Source: Mixta intestinalis
GTDB taxonomy: Bacteria > Pseudomonadota > Gammaproteobacteria > Enterobacterales > Enterobacteriaceae
Reading direction: 5' to 3'
Length of the DNA: 64,000 bases
NCBI RefSeq assembly: GCF_009914055.1
Contig: NZ_CP028271.1
Span: forward strand, 3,038,001 to 3,102,000
Notes under the pieces: model-generated
Seen by the model: only the letters and a program-made list of their open reading frames with translations
Told to the model about the DNA's origin: nothing
Databases searched by the model: none
Made by a program: the position numbers and the translations under genes
Shown here: positions 54,201 through 63,175 of the stretch, piece after piece
How the letters are laid out: every line of letters begins with the position of its first letter
Position numbering within the stretch: position 1 is the stretch's first letter

Positions 54201-54972
54201 GCAGCAGGCGGTTTATCGCCAGATCGGTATCGCCAGTCAGGCGTAGCTGCTCACCAGTAATTTCCTGTACTTCAATATCCAGCGGCAGACGGAAATCGGG
54301 CAGTGCGGGCAGCAACGGCTGCTCGAACATTGCCTTCAGCGTTTCGCCCAGCGGTTTTTCCTGCGGTTGCGGCTGCTCGATTTTCGGCTGAACCACCTGC
54401 TCATCTGCCACCTGCGCGGCTTTAGGTAACGCCACCAGCAGGCTTTGTATATGCGTCGGCGTTAGCGTCAGCGCCCGTTGCTGCCAGTGCATCCCGGTGG
54501 TGAAATCCATCAGTGAAACAGCGGTGTTATCCACCTTTACGTTGATATTGTGCAGGCGCAGCTGACGCAGCGTGATGGGATAAGGCGTGCTGATATCGCC
54601 CGACGACTTTTCCTCTTCCTCAGGAGGTGCGCTGGTCGGCGCCATTTTGCTGCTGTCGACCACCACATTGACATCGCTCAGCGCCAGATCGTTAACGCAG
54701 AAAGCGGAGTTTTTCAGGCAGCCCAGCTGCACCGCCAGATGTAGTTCGCCCGCGTTAACCGTCACACCAGGCATCTCATACTGCACGCCCTTCAGCGTCA
54801 GGTTACGCCAGCCGCCATCCACCCGTTCGATTGCCAGCCCCGGCACCCAGCGTGCCGCACTGTTCAGCAGCAGATGCAGGCCGGGCGTTGTACCCACCAG
54901 CAACAGCACGCCGCCCAGCAACACCACGATAAAAATCAGTACGCCAATCAGGACCTTTTTCCATAGCTTCAT
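51202..54972 (-). CDS. tamB: Translocation and assembly module inner-membrane protein TamB
   Basis: A 1256-residue AsmA-like bridge protein that works with TamA in outer-membrane protein and phospholipid transport. One N-terminal signal anchor (VLIGVLIFIVVLLGGVLLLVG, about 8-28) is followed by a very long beta-taco body and the C-terminal DUF490/TamB domain (YLLRGQGLDTDGDSNALTSA; GVGIFDSLATLTLRYRL). E. coli TamB has 1259 residues. Its ATG overlaps the tamA stop by four bases. Confidence 0.96.
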   Translation of the reverse strand: MKLWKKVLIGVLIFIVVLLGGVLLLVGTTPGLHLLLNSAARWVPGLAIERVDGGWRNLTLKGVQYEMPGVTVNAGELHLAVQLGCLKNSAFCVNDLALSDVNVVVDSSKMAPTSAPPEEEEKSSGDISTPYPITLRQLRLHNINVKVDNTAVSLMDFTTGMHWQQRALTLTPTHIQSLLVALPKAAQVADEQVVQPKIEQPQPQEKPLGETLKAMFEQPLLPALPDFRLPLDIEVQEITGEQLRLTGDTDLAINRLLLKAKTQDRLLQLQTLDIDSPQGQVNASGQAQLVDNWPIDFSLNGALNIEPLKGEKLKMTLGGALRQQLQLALNLSGPLDAQLKGQTELATPGLPLQLKLTSPQLRWPLSGAVQYQASDLDFSFSGKATDYVMSLRTALKGEAIPPAELALDGKGNVEQFSLDKLRLSALKGHADLSGVVDWSKAISWRSELTLNGINTSQQYPDWPATLDGKITTRGSLYGGSWQMRVPTLQLQGKVRQNAVSADGTLYGNSYNQWNIPGIKLVLGRNNLNVKGELGEKLNLDAIVDASHLDNALPGLGGVVQGTIKARGTLQAPQLLADLTANGLRWQELHIAHVRLESDVRSSDRVAGKLQLRVDRLSQASLAINRLTLDADGDENKHQLKLVVNGDPVSGQLALNGSFDRQQQRWRGTLNNTFFDTPVGEWRLTRAMSIDYLNARQTATIGAHCWRNPNAQLCVPQPIEAGPDGHARIELNRFDLAMLRPFLPPETQLAGVFSGDADVNWHSDGSLPVGRVALKGSGVKVTQDVEGNALPIAFDTLNLNAAMRNGRAELDWLLRIANNGQLDGKVQISDPQNRRILSGNININNLSLALLNPALMQGEEIKGMLNSALRLGGDVQRPQIYGQLGLRDVDVKGSFMPVDLTSANLSVAFNGMRSTLQGLIQTTHGGINLNGNADWSQLDNWRAHIAAKGDRVRVTVPPMVRMDVSPDLTFDASPVAFNLDGRVDVPWARIVVQEVPESATGVSSDEVLLDKNLQPVAPQTAAVPINSDLIIHVGDDVHLSAFGLKAKLNGDLKLVQDKRGLGLNGQINIPSGRFHAYGQDLVVRKGELQFAGPPDQPYINMEAIRNPDATEDGVTAGLRVTGLADEPKAEIFSDPAMSQQEALSYLLRGQGLDTDGDSNALTSALVGLGVAQSGQVVGKIGETFGVSNLALDTAGVGDSQQVQVSGYVLPGLQVKYGVGIFDSLATLTLRYRLMPKLYLEAVSGIDQALDLLYQFEF

Positions 54973-56708
54973 AGTTCAGGCCCCAATCCAATGTAAAACT
55001 GCAAACCATGTTCCTCTTTATCGCCGATGGGCCGTGCCAGGTCGAACTTAATCGGGCCGACCGGCGACTGCCAGCGTACGCCGAAACCCGCGCCGGTTTT
55101 AAAGTTACTCTGCTTGATATCGTTTACCGCCTCGCCGGAATCGACAAACACTGCGCCCCACCACTTGCCGGTCACGTTATATTGATACTCCAGCGACCCG
55201 GTCGCCAGGTTTGAAGCACCGGTCAGCTTGCCATCCTCATCGCGTGGAGAGATACCTTTATATTTGTAACCGCGAATGCTGCGGTCACCACCGGCAAAGA
55301 AGCGTAGGTCGGGAGGGACTTTTTCAAAGTTATTAGTTTCAATCCAGCCGAGATTGCCACGCACTACGAAGCGGTGGCGATCCGCCAGCGTACGAATCCA
55401 GACGTTTTGTGCCTGAAGCACCAGGAAATCAACATCGGATCCCCATGTTGTGTCGGAAATATCGACGGAGTAGCGCTGTGAATCGCCCCAGGTTGGCATC
55501 AATCCGCCTCGTGAGCGCGTGCGATTAACGCTGACGCCGGGATAGATTAGCATCGTGGTGTTAGTTACGTTGGCCTGGGTAAAGTGATCGAGGCTCCAGC
55601 GCAGATTTATCGCCTTTTGCCAGCCGGAGCTGCTATCCCAGTAGCGCGACAGCGCAAGCGTGGTGGAATCGGCTTTGGTATCGTTCAGATCGGTACGTTT
55701 CAGGCCGCCCTGCATCAGATAATATTGTTCCAGCGGGCTTTTCAGCAGCGGCACTTTGTAGCTGAAATCGAGCTGCTGTTCGGGCGCGGAGATATTGGCA
55801 CTGGTGGTCAGACTGTGCCCGCGTGAGTTGACCCAGGGTTTACGCCAGGTCGCCTTCAGGCGCGGGCCAACGTCGGTAGAGTAGCCGATACCGGTTTCGA
55901 TGGTGTTTTCTGTACGCGGAGCCACGACGCCGCTGAGCGGCAGGATTTTATCCGACGTGGTTTTATCAAACTCTGGTGCCACGACTACCGAGTTAAACCA
56001 GCCGGTGGCCGACAGTCGACGGTTCAGCTCCGCCAGGTCACGCGAACTGTAGTAGTCGCCCTTTTTGAACGGCACCAGGTTCTGCAAATACTCTTCACGA
56101 ATTTGCGATCCTTCAAAGATCACATCACCAAAACGGTAACGCTTACCGCTGTCATAGTCGAGATCCCAGTAAGCTTCGCGCCGCTCTACCGAAACACCCA
56201 GCTGGCTTTTTTTAAATTCGCCGTCGAAGTAACCGTTACGCAGCGCCAGATTAGTAAAGCCGCTTTTGAAACTGTCATATTGACCGTGATTGAGGATGAC
56301 GCCATTTTTGGGCCGCCCTTCTTTTATCCACTGTTGATATTCAACGTCGTTGCGCGCATCGCCGCGCAGGATAATGGTGCTGCCCGCAATTTTTACCGGC
56401 TCGCCGGGCGATACCCGCGCAATCAGCACCGGCCTCCCGCCCTTTTTCGGTGCGGGACGGCTCTCAAAGTTGATATCCGGCTCATAGTAGCCCAGCGCAC
56501 GCAGGCCTTCTTCAATCGCTTTTTTCACGCGTGCGCGAAATCGACCGTCCGCCGTGACTTCATCCGTATCAATAGTAGAGAGACTTGCCCTGACGTTTTT
56601 CTGTAAATCCCCGGTTAACCCTTCAAGCTGTAAGCGGATATTCGCTGCCTGAGCGGCAGGCGCGGCAATCAGCAAACAGGTCATGTAACAGACATGAATT
56701 CGTGGCAC
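54969..56708 (-). CDS. tamA: Translocation and assembly module outer-membrane protein TamA
   Basis: A 579-residue Omp85-family protein: signal peptide (CLLIAAPAAQA|AN), three POTRA domains (about 22-270) and a 16-strand barrel. The barrel keeps the conserved GGDRSIRGYKY and ends HGLQFYIGLGPEL. The start is the GTG at 56708, with AGGAG five bases upstream, giving a length like E. coli TamA (577). The ATG at 56756 would add residues ahead of the signal peptide. It is the first gene of tamA-tamB-ytfP. Confidence 0.95.
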   Translation of the reverse strand: MPRIHVCYMTCLLIAAPAAQAANIRLQLEGLTGDLQKNVRASLSTIDTDEVTADGRFRARVKKAIEEGLRALGYYEPDINFESRPAPKKGGRPVLIARVSPGEPVKIAGSTIILRGDARNDVEYQQWIKEGRPKNGVILNHGQYDSFKSGFTNLALRNGYFDGEFKKSQLGVSVERREAYWDLDYDSGKRYRFGDVIFEGSQIREEYLQNLVPFKKGDYYSSRDLAELNRRLSATGWFNSVVVAPEFDKTTSDKILPLSGVVAPRTENTIETGIGYSTDVGPRLKATWRKPWVNSRGHSLTTSANISAPEQQLDFSYKVPLLKSPLEQYYLMQGGLKRTDLNDTKADSTTLALSRYWDSSSGWQKAINLRWSLDHFTQANVTNTTMLIYPGVSVNRTRSRGGLMPTWGDSQRYSVDISDTTWGSDVDFLVLQAQNVWIRTLADRHRFVVRGNLGWIETNNFEKVPPDLRFFAGGDRSIRGYKYKGISPRDEDGKLTGASNLATGSLEYQYNVTGKWWGAVFVDSGEAVNDIKQSNFKTGAGFGVRWQSPVGPIKFDLARPIGDKEEHGLQFYIGLGPEL

Positions 56709-57221
56709 GCTTACTCCTGTTAATGTTGCCAGGTCCCCGTGAATGTCAGGGGACAAATAACATCGCCAACCAACAGGCGCTAATGTCGACGTCAGATTTG
56801 TTTAACAGCATAGCCGCACTCCTGACGCTTCGTTTGTTTAAACGCCAGGAAAAAAGCGGCGTTAACGCAAATTTTGTTCGTATTGTCCGTAAACCCGCGC
56901 TGCGTTACAACCGGGAAAGGCTAATTCTTTGCGCATCGCCGACGAAAATCATGTTTTTCGCTACGGGAATGTAGCTGTATATTTATTATACATTGCGGTG
57001 CTGTAACAGCGCTGGCGGGCCATGTAGCGCTACTGCTATAATCGACCGCAGTCGTCGAAACGACTATTGTCATTCCTTTCTGCCCCGACCTTAATGTGTC
57101 GAAACGGCGCAGACATTTTTGGCACGGATAGCGCTCAGCTTCACCGGAAATCCAGTAAGGTCGCCGCCGTGCGCGTTGCCCAGGCCAAAAATGACAAGTA
57201 CCCAAAACCAACGGAATCTCT
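56709..57221. other. tamA-ytfL intergenic region lacking msrA
   Basis: About 510 bases between divergent tamA and ytfL. E. coli has msrA here; no MsrA motif (GCFWG) is seen in any frame, so it is lost or elsewhere. A TATAAT at 57035-57040 lies 181 bases before ytfL with no good -35. AGTCGT-CGAA-ACGACT near 57051-57066 is a perfect six-pair hairpin, implying a long ytfL leader. Confidence 0.5.
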
Positions 57222-58544
57222 ATGCTAGATAGCTTACTTGTCATACTCGTGTTGATTACGGTCAGCGCTTTTTTTTCTCTGTCAGAAATATCGCTGGCTG
57301 CCGCACGTAAAATAAAACTGAAACTGCTGGCCGATGAGGGCAACATCAACGCGCAACGCGTGTTGAAAATGCAGGAAACGCCAGGTATGTTTTTTACCGT
57401 GGTGCAGATCGGCCTGAACGCGGTCGCCATCCTTGGCGGTATCGTCGGCGACTCCGCTTTTTCCCCCTCTTTTCAAAGCCTGTTTGAAAACCTGGTTTCG
57501 CCGGAGCTGGCCGAACAGCTGAGCTTTATCTGCTCGTTTACGCTGGTGACCAGCCTGTTCATTCTGTTTGCCGATCTGACGCCAAAACGCATTGGCATGA
57601 TTGCGCCAGAAGCAATTGCCCTGCGCATCATCAACCCGATGCGCTTCTGCCTGCTGCTGTTCCGCCCGATGGTGTGGTTCTTCAACGGCATGGCGAATAT
57701 GATCTTTCGCCTGTTCAAAATCCCGATGGTGCGCAAGGACGATATCACCTCAGACGATATTTACGCGGTGGTAGAAGCGGGTGCGCTGGCAGGCGTGCTA
57801 CGTAAGCAAGAACATGAGCTGATTGAGAATGTGTTTGAGCTGGAATCGCGCACCGTGCCATCGTCCATGACCTCACGTGAAAATATTGTTTGGTTCGATC
57901 TGCATGAAGATGAGAGCAGCCTGAAGGCCAAGATTGCACTGCATCCTCATTCAAAATTCCTGGTCTGTAATGGCGATATTGATCATATCGTCGGCTACGT
58001 GGATTCCAAAGAGCTGCTGCTGCGCGTCCTCGGCAACCAGAGCATGACGCTGAACAGCGGCGTGCAAATTCGTTCCGCGCTGATTGTGCCGGATACCCTG
58101 ACGCTTTCCGAAGCGCTGGAAAGCTTTAAAACCGCAGGCGAAGACTTTGCGGTGATTATGAATGAATACGCGCTGGTGGTTGGCATCATCACGCTTAACG
58201 ACGTAATGACCACGCTGATGGGCGATCTGGTCGGTCAGGGGCTGGAGGAGCAGATTGTCGCACGCGATGAGAACTCATGGCTGGTGGAAGGCGGTACGCC
58301 GATCGATGACGTGATGCGTGTGCTGGATATCGATGAGTTCCCGCAGTCCGGCAACTATGAAACCATCGGCGGCTTTATGATGTATATGCTGCGTAAAATC
58401 CCGAAACGCACCGACTTCGTTAAGTTTGCAGGCTACAAGTTTGAAGTGGTGGATATTGACAGCTATCGCATCGACCAGCTGTTGGTAACACGCATTGATG
58501 AGCGTCCGGTGACGCTGACAATAAGTAAAGAAGCTGAAGAATAA
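57222..58544 (+). CDS. ytfL: CNNM/CorC-type membrane protein YtfL
   Basis: A 440-residue inner-membrane protein: DUF21/CNNM membrane domain (about 1-195; FFSLSEISLAAARKIKLKLL, FADLTPKRIGM), a CBS pair (about 205-330) and a CorC_HlyC domain at the end (WLVEGGTPIDDVMRVLDIDEFP). Old names call it hemolysin. E. coli YtfL (447) is linked to cytoplasmic pH and polyamine (cadaverine/putrescine) balance. It is divergent from tamA and convergent with ytfK. Confidence 0.93.
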   Translation: MLDSLLVILVLITVSAFFSLSEISLAAARKIKLKLLADEGNINAQRVLKMQETPGMFFTVVQIGLNAVAILGGIVGDSAFSPSFQSLFENLVSPELAEQLSFICSFTLVTSLFILFADLTPKRIGMIAPEAIALRIINPMRFCLLLFRPMVWFFNGMANMIFRLFKIPMVRKDDITSDDIYAVVEAGALAGVLRKQEHELIENVFELESRTVPSSMTSRENIVWFDLHEDESSLKAKIALHPHSKFLVCNGDIDHIVGYVDSKELLLRVLGNQSMTLNSGVQIRSALIVPDTLTLSEALESFKTAGEDFAVIMNEYALVVGIITLNDVMTTLMGDLVGQGLEEQIVARDENSWLVEGGTPIDDVMRVLDIDEFPQSGNYETIGGFMMYMLRKIPKRTDFVKFAGYKFEVVDIDSYRIDQLLVTRIDERPVTLTISKEAEE

Positions 58545-58632
58545 ACGGCACAAAGAAGAACGGGAAGGCGGCGGAAAAGGTCCAGCCGCCTGACATCATC
58601 AGGGCGCGTTCGGCGCGCCCCGTTACCATTAC

Positions 58633-58839
58633 TTATTGATACTCACCTTGCAGACGAAGCACCTGGCGGTTCACCTCTGACATCACGCTATAGTGTTGCT
58701 TATCCTTTACGCGCGGAACGAGAATTTTACCTTTATCAAACTCGAACGCGCCCACGTCCTTGATGTAAATCCTTCCTTTAAACAATGTTTTGACGTATTT
58801 GGCGATCTGGAAAGGATTATAACGCTGAAAAATCTTCAT
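58633..58839 (-). CDS. ytfK: DUF1107 stringent-response modulator YtfK
   Basis: A 68-residue protein, the same length as E. coli YtfK and with about 75 percent visible identity (MKIFQRYNPFQIAKYVKTLF; GAFEFDKGKILVPRVKDKQH; SEVNRQVLRLQ). E. coli YtfK activates SpoT to raise ppGpp under phosphate or fatty-acid starvation. It is convergent with ytfL. Confidence 0.95.
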   Translation of the reverse strand: MKIFQRYNPFQIAKYVKTLFKGRIYIKDVGAFEFDKGKILVPRVKDKQHYSVMSEVNRQVLRLQGEYQ

Positions 58840-59157
58840 CTTGCTTCAACTCCGAAAATAGGAATACGCCTCGCCGTTGCCAAAATCGGTACGAACCTAT
58901 GAAGCGCAAAGGGCCGATAAACTATAGAACATCATCCGTTTCCTGTGTTCCGAAAATTAACGTTTTTTACTGAGTTGACACTTCATTACAGGAGAGTCTG
59001 TTACCGCTGTTATATAAAGCAGTATAAACCTTCTGCCATCGACGATTTGTGCAGTCTGCCGCAAAGCTGGCAAGGCATTGAGACAGCAGCATCATGGACG
59101 CTTATTATTTCAGAAACATGACTGTATGCTCCGATCGCCAGCCAAAAGGAAAAAATA
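58840..59157. other. ytfK-ytfJ intergenic region
   Basis: About 320 bases with divergent promoters for ytfK (minus) and ytfJ (plus). A TTGACA at 58975-58980 has no good -10 at the right distance. No Pho box could be assigned by eye. No gene recognised. Confidence 0.4.
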
Positions 59158-59730
59158 ATGATTCGCGCCCCGCTTGCCTTGCTTCTTAGCCTGATACTGC
59201 CGCTTACCGCTGAGGCTCATAATTTTAGCAATGCCCAGCGCGTTGCGCCCGTCGGTATCAGTGATAAAGGAGAGTTTAACTATCAGCACGACAGCTTCAG
59301 CTATCGTCCATGGAACAGCGCTCAGCTAATGGGGAAGGTGCGGGTACTGCAACATATCGCCGGACGCTCATCGGCAAAGCAGAAAAACGCGGCGCTAATC
59401 GAAGCGATAAAACAGGCAAAACTGCCGCACGACAGTTATCAAACTACCACCATTATCAATACTGATGACGCAATACCCGGCACCGGTATGTTTGTGCACA
59501 GCAGTATCGAAACCAATAAAAAGCAGTACCCGTGGTCACAGTTTATTGTTGATGAGAATGGTATAGCGAAACGCACCTGGCAGCTGGAAAAAGGCGGTTC
59601 CGCTATCGTGGTGCTGGATAAAGAGGGACGGGTACGCTTTGCTAAAGATGGCGCGCTCAGCCAGCAAGAGGTACAGCAGGTTATCGCCCTGCTGCATCAG
59701 CTGCTGCAAGCGCCGTCGCTTAAAAAATAG
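59158..59730 (+). CDS. ytfJ: Periplasmic thioredoxin-fold protein YtfJ
   Basis: A 190-residue exported protein: signal peptide ending AEA|HNF (about 20), then a thioredoxin-like fold without a CxxC (LMGKVRVLQHIAGRSSAKQ; SAIVVLDKEGRVRFAKDG). E. coli YtfJ has 184 residues; function unknown. A GGA-containing site lies upstream. It is convergent with cysQ and overlaps its 3' end by 11 bases. ytfI of E. coli is missing. Confidence 0.92.
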   Translation: MIRAPLALLLSLILPLTAEAHNFSNAQRVAPVGISDKGEFNYQHDSFSYRPWNSAQLMGKVRVLQHIAGRSSAKQKNAALIEAIKQAKLPHDSYQTTTIINTDDAIPGTGMFVHSSIETNKKQYPWSQFIVDENGIAKRTWQLEKGGSAIVVLDKEGRVRFAKDGALSQQEVQQVIALLHQLLQAPSLKK

Positions 59731-60463
59731 AGACGCGGAAACCGGGGTTGAGGAAGGATTCACGCGGCGTATAGTCCAGCGTGCGCCCTTTCCAGTCATG
59801 TACATGCGCGCCTGCGGCCAGCGCTACCGCGTGGCCCGCACCGGTATCCCAGATGTTGGTCGGCCCAAAGCGTGGATAGAGCTGCGCCTTTCCTTCTGCC
59901 ACCAGGCAGAATTTCAGCGAAGAGCCGATAGAGATGGTTTGATGCTCGCCTAACTGCTTTAAATATTCTTCCAACTCATCGCCATCGCGATGGGAGCGGC
60001 TGACCACAACCAGCGGTGGACGCGCGTCACGAATTTTGATCTGCGCCTTCTGTCCACCCTCTTCTTTCCACGCTTTGCCTTCTGCGGCAGAGTACATAAC
60101 GCCCAGAACCGGCGCGTAAACCACGCCCAGCACTGGCTTGCCCTGCTCGATTAGCGCAATGTTAACGGTGAACTCGCCGTTGCGCTTAAGGAATTCTTTG
60201 GTACCATCCAGCGGATCTACCAGCCAGTAACGCTGCCAGTGCTGGCGTTCTTCCCAGCTTTGCGGATCTTCCTCTGACAGCACCGGCGTCTCCGGCGACA
60301 GCTGTTGTAGTCCCTGCATGATAATTCTGTGCGCCGCCAGATCGGCTGCGGTCACTGGCGAATCGTCAGATTTGTGAGAAACGTCGAGCGGAGCCTCGCC
60401 ATTGTAGACCATCATTATGGCATCGCCCGCTTCGCGCGCCAGCTGGCAAATTTGCTCTAACAT
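59720..60463 (-). CDS. cysQ: 3'(2'),5'-bisphosphate nucleotidase CysQ
   Basis: A 247-residue Li-sensitive phosphatase of the inositol-monophosphatase fold that turns PAP to AMP in sulfate assimilation. Metal motifs: SEEDPQSWEER, WLVDPLDGTKEFLKRNGEF and WDTGAGHAVALAAGA. E. coli CysQ has 246 residues. It is divergent from cpdB, conserved in E. coli. Confidence 0.96.
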   Translation of the reverse strand: MLEQICQLAREAGDAIMMVYNGEAPLDVSHKSDDSPVTAADLAAHRIIMQGLQQLSPETPVLSEEDPQSWEERQHWQRYWLVDPLDGTKEFLKRNGEFTVNIALIEQGKPVLGVVYAPVLGVMYSAAEGKAWKEEGGQKAQIKIRDARPPLVVVSRSHRDGDELEEYLKQLGEHQTISIGSSLKFCLVAEGKAQLYPRFGPTNIWDTGAGHAVALAAGAHVHDWKGRTLDYTPRESFLNPGFRVSIF

Positions 60464-60795
60464 TTTTCACCTCTTGGTTGATGACCAGGACAGGCCCGGT
60501 ACCGTAGCCCGAACTTATCGGGAACGATCATGCATTTTAATCATAGCAGCAGGCACTTCAGCGCTGTTATGCGCCTTTCCAGGCTGCTTTGTCGGCAGAC
60601 CAGTTAATTATCAATAGCATACTTCTCGCGCTACTGTCATCACTCTTACCGTGACGAGCGTCTTGAGTACCTTTTGCTGCGGCTTCTTGTCACACAGCAC
60701 TATTTTTTCGTTCTCGGTCACAAAATTGCGCGCCCAAGCAGAACGTTTGCACCTTAATTTGAGATCCTGGCAGGGATTTGTTTCAGGAGGAAAAA
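60464..60795. other. cysQ-cpdB divergent promoter region
   Basis: About 330 bases between the two start codons, somewhat AT-rich near cpdB. No gene, tRNA or clear operator was recognised. Confidence 0.4.
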
Positions 60796-62754
60796 ATGAT
60801 TAAAGGCATAACGCTGTCGCTCTCTCTGGTTTCAGTTGCTGTTTCCGCAGCCACGGTTGATTTACGCATTATGGAAACCACCGATCTGCACAGCAACATG
60901 ATGGATTTCGATTACTACAAAGATAAGCCTACCGATAAGTACGGCCTGGTTCGTACTGCGACATTGATTGCCGCCGCACGTGCCGAAGTTAAAAACAGCG
61001 TGCTGGTGGACAACGGTGATGTGATTCAGGGTAGCCCGCTGGGTGATTACATGGCGGCAAAAGGGATTGATTCAGGAGAAACGCATCCGGTATATCAGGC
61101 GATGAATACGCTGGATTACCGCGTCGGCAACCTGGGCAATCACGAATTTAATTACGGCCTCGACTATTTACACAAGGCGCTGGCGGGAGCGCATTTTCCC
61201 TACATCAACGCCAATATTATCGATGTAAAGACCGGTAAACCGCGCTTTACGCCCTGGCTGATTAAGCCGGAGCAGGTTACCGGGCGCGACGGCAAAACCT
61301 ATACCTTAAACGTAGGTTACATCGGCTTTGTGCCGCCGCAGATTATGGTCTGGGACAGAGCCAATCTACAAGGTAAGGTCACGGTGGATGATATTACTGA
61401 AACCGCACGCCGTTGGGTGCCGGTTATGCGCCAGCAAGGGGCGGATGTGGTGATAGCCATCGCTCACTCCGGGCTATCCAGCGAACCCTGGCATGCGCTG
61501 GCGGAAAACTCCGTCTGGTATCTCAGTAAAGTGCCCGGCATCGACGCCATTATGTTTGGACATGCTCATGCAGTTTTTCCCGGCAATGACTTTGCCACCA
61601 TTCCTGGTGCAGATATTAAACAGGGAACGCTCAATGGCATTCCGGCAGTGATGCCAGGAATGTGGGGCGATCATTTGGGCGTAGTCGACCTGACGCTTAA
61701 TAATGATAGTGGCAGCTGGCAGGTTACCACTGCGCGTGCTGAAGCGCGGCCGATTTATGATAAAACCGCCAAAAAATCGCTGGCGCAAGAGGATCCAGCG
61801 CTGGTGCAGGTGCTAAGCGATGCGCATCGCGCCACACGTGAGTTTGTCGCCAAACCGATCGGCAAGTCTGCTGATGTAATGTACAGCTATCTGTCGCTGG
61901 TACAGGACGATCCTACGGTACAGGTGGTTAACAACGCCCAGCGAGCTTATGTCGAACATTTTATTCAGGGCGATCCCGATCTGGCCAATCTGCCGGTACT
62001 TTCTGCCGCAGCACCGTTTAAAGCAGGGGGACGTAAAAACGATCCGGCCAGCTATGTTGAGGTGGAAAAAGGCGATCTGACCTTCCGCAACGCGGCCGAT
62101 CTCTATCTCTATCCCAATACGCTGGTGGTTATGAAAGTAAAGGGTGAGCAGGTAAAAGAGTGGCTGGAGTGCTCTGCCGGACAGTTTAATCAAATCGATC
62201 CGCAACAGCGACAGCCACAGCCGTTAATTAACTGGAACTATCGTACCTATAACTTTGATGTAATTGATGGCGTTAACTATCAGATCGATGTAACGCAGCC
62301 CGCTCGCTATGACGAAGAATGTCAGCTAATCCATCCACAGGCATCACGCATCAGAGATTTAACCTGGCAAGGTAAGCCTGTTGATCCGCAGGCAACATTT
62401 TTAATCGCCACCAATAACTACCGCGCCTGGGGCGGTAAATTCGCAGGTACTGGTGAAAAATATATAGCCTTTTCTTCACCCGATGAAAACCGCTCAATTG
62501 TTGCAGCCTGGATTAACACACAAACGCAGACAGAGGGAGAAATTCATCCTGAGGCAGATAATAACTGGCGGCTGGCACCGATTCACAGCGAGATTCCACT
62601 GGATATCCGTTTTGAAACCTCACCATCAGACAAAGCAGCGCAGTTTATTTCGCAACGTTCAGTTTATCCCGTGCATTATAAACAGCAGGACAATAACGGT
62701 TTCGCCATTTACCAACTGGATTTACAAAATGGAAAAAACTCACCACAGGAATAA
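60796..62754 (+). CDS. cpdB: 2',3'-cyclic-nucleotide 2'-phosphodiesterase / 3'-nucleotidase
   Basis: A 652-residue periplasmic enzyme that uses 2',3'-cNMP and 3'-AMP. It has a signal peptide (GITLSLSLVSVAVSA), the calcineurin-like metallophosphatase domain with TTDLHSNM, DNGDVIQG, GNHEFNYG, AIAHSG and MFGHAHA, and a C-terminal 5'-nucleotidase domain (TNNYRAWGGKF). E. coli CpdB has 647 residues. ATG 60796 has AGGAGG five bases upstream, so it is preferred over the ATG at 60778. Confidence 0.96.
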   Translation: MIKGITLSLSLVSVAVSAATVDLRIMETTDLHSNMMDFDYYKDKPTDKYGLVRTATLIAAARAEVKNSVLVDNGDVIQGSPLGDYMAAKGIDSGETHPVYQAMNTLDYRVGNLGNHEFNYGLDYLHKALAGAHFPYINANIIDVKTGKPRFTPWLIKPEQVTGRDGKTYTLNVGYIGFVPPQIMVWDRANLQGKVTVDDITETARRWVPVMRQQGADVVIAIAHSGLSSEPWHALAENSVWYLSKVPGIDAIMFGHAHAVFPGNDFATIPGADIKQGTLNGIPAVMPGMWGDHLGVVDLTLNNDSGSWQVTTARAEARPIYDKTAKKSLAQEDPALVQVLSDAHRATREFVAKPIGKSADVMYSYLSLVQDDPTVQVVNNAQRAYVEHFIQGDPDLANLPVLSAAAPFKAGGRKNDPASYVEVEKGDLTFRNAADLYLYPNTLVVMKVKGEQVKEWLECSAGQFNQIDPQQRQPQPLINWNYRTYNFDVIDGVNYQIDVTQPARYDEECQLIHPQASRIRDLTWQGKPVDPQATFLIATNNYRAWGGKFAGTGEKYIAFSSPDENRSIVAAWINTQTQTEGEIHPEADNNWRLAPIHSEIPLDIRFETSPSDKAAQFISQRSVYPVHYKQQDNNGFAIYQLDLQNGKNSPQE

Positions 62755-62772
62755 GGGCTAATGACCAGAATA

Positions 62773-62801
62773 AAAAGCCAGCCTGAATGGCTGGCTTTTT
62801 T
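62773..62801. terminator. Bidirectional terminator, cpdB and the first leader peptide gene
   Basis: AAAAGCCAGCC-TGAAT-GGCTGGCTTTTTT, T-run on both strands. It ends cpdB and the convergent leader-peptide gene. A closely similar hairpin lies at 63638-63661. Confidence 0.92.
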
Positions 62802-62811
62802 ACTGACGTAA

Positions 62812-63102
62812 TCAGGCCTCAGCCTGGCCTTTACGCTGTTTGATAACATCAATACTGTTGTTAACAATACCTACGATGCCCGCGCCCATTTCTGAAATAG
62901 CGCCAAAAACATCAAGCTCAAGAATTCGGCCGATACCTGAAGCCAGCAGGCCAGCACTTTCTTCGGCGCTGCTCTGCAGCCCGCGGTCTTTAAGTGCATT
63001 ATCTACTATTGAACCAATGGCCACACCGATATTTTTAGCAAAATCGCTAATAATGCCAGCGCCAGATACATGGGCGATCTCGGTACTTGTTAATTCTTTC
63101 AT
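62812..63102 (-). CDS. Putative secreted glycine-rich peptide with double-glycine-type leader
   Basis: A 96-residue protein. The N-terminus MKELTSTEIAHVSGAG fits the class II bacteriocin/microcin leader (M-x-E-L-x-x-x-E-x-x-x-V-S-G-G/A), cleaved after Gly-Ala by C39-peptidase exporters. The mature part is rich in Gly, Ala and Ile, with GxxxG-like helices (LLASGIGRILELDVFGAI; GAGIVGIVNNSID). ATG 63102 has AAGGGA five bases upstream; the ATG at 63135 lacks one. It is homologous to the partial gene at the window end. No immunity or exporter gene is visible nearby. Antibacterial function is a prediction. Confidence 0.75.
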   Translation of the reverse strand: MKELTSTEIAHVSGAGIISDFAKNIGVAIGSIVDNALKDRGLQSSAEESAGLLASGIGRILELDVFGAISEMGAGIVGIVNNSIDVIKQRKGQAEA

Positions 63103-63160
63103 ATTATTCCCTTCATCATTTAATTTAATTATCACCCCAACAGAAGCTTCTATGGAGCGC

Positions 63161-63175
63161 TAATAATCATAAGCT
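63161..63175. promoter_or_regulatory. Fur-like box before the leader-peptide gene
   Basis: TAATAATCATAAGCT matches 11 of 15 positions of the Fur core TGATAATCATTATCA and lies 59-73 bases before the start codon. Many microcin genes are iron-controlled; the role here is inferred. Confidence 0.4.
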
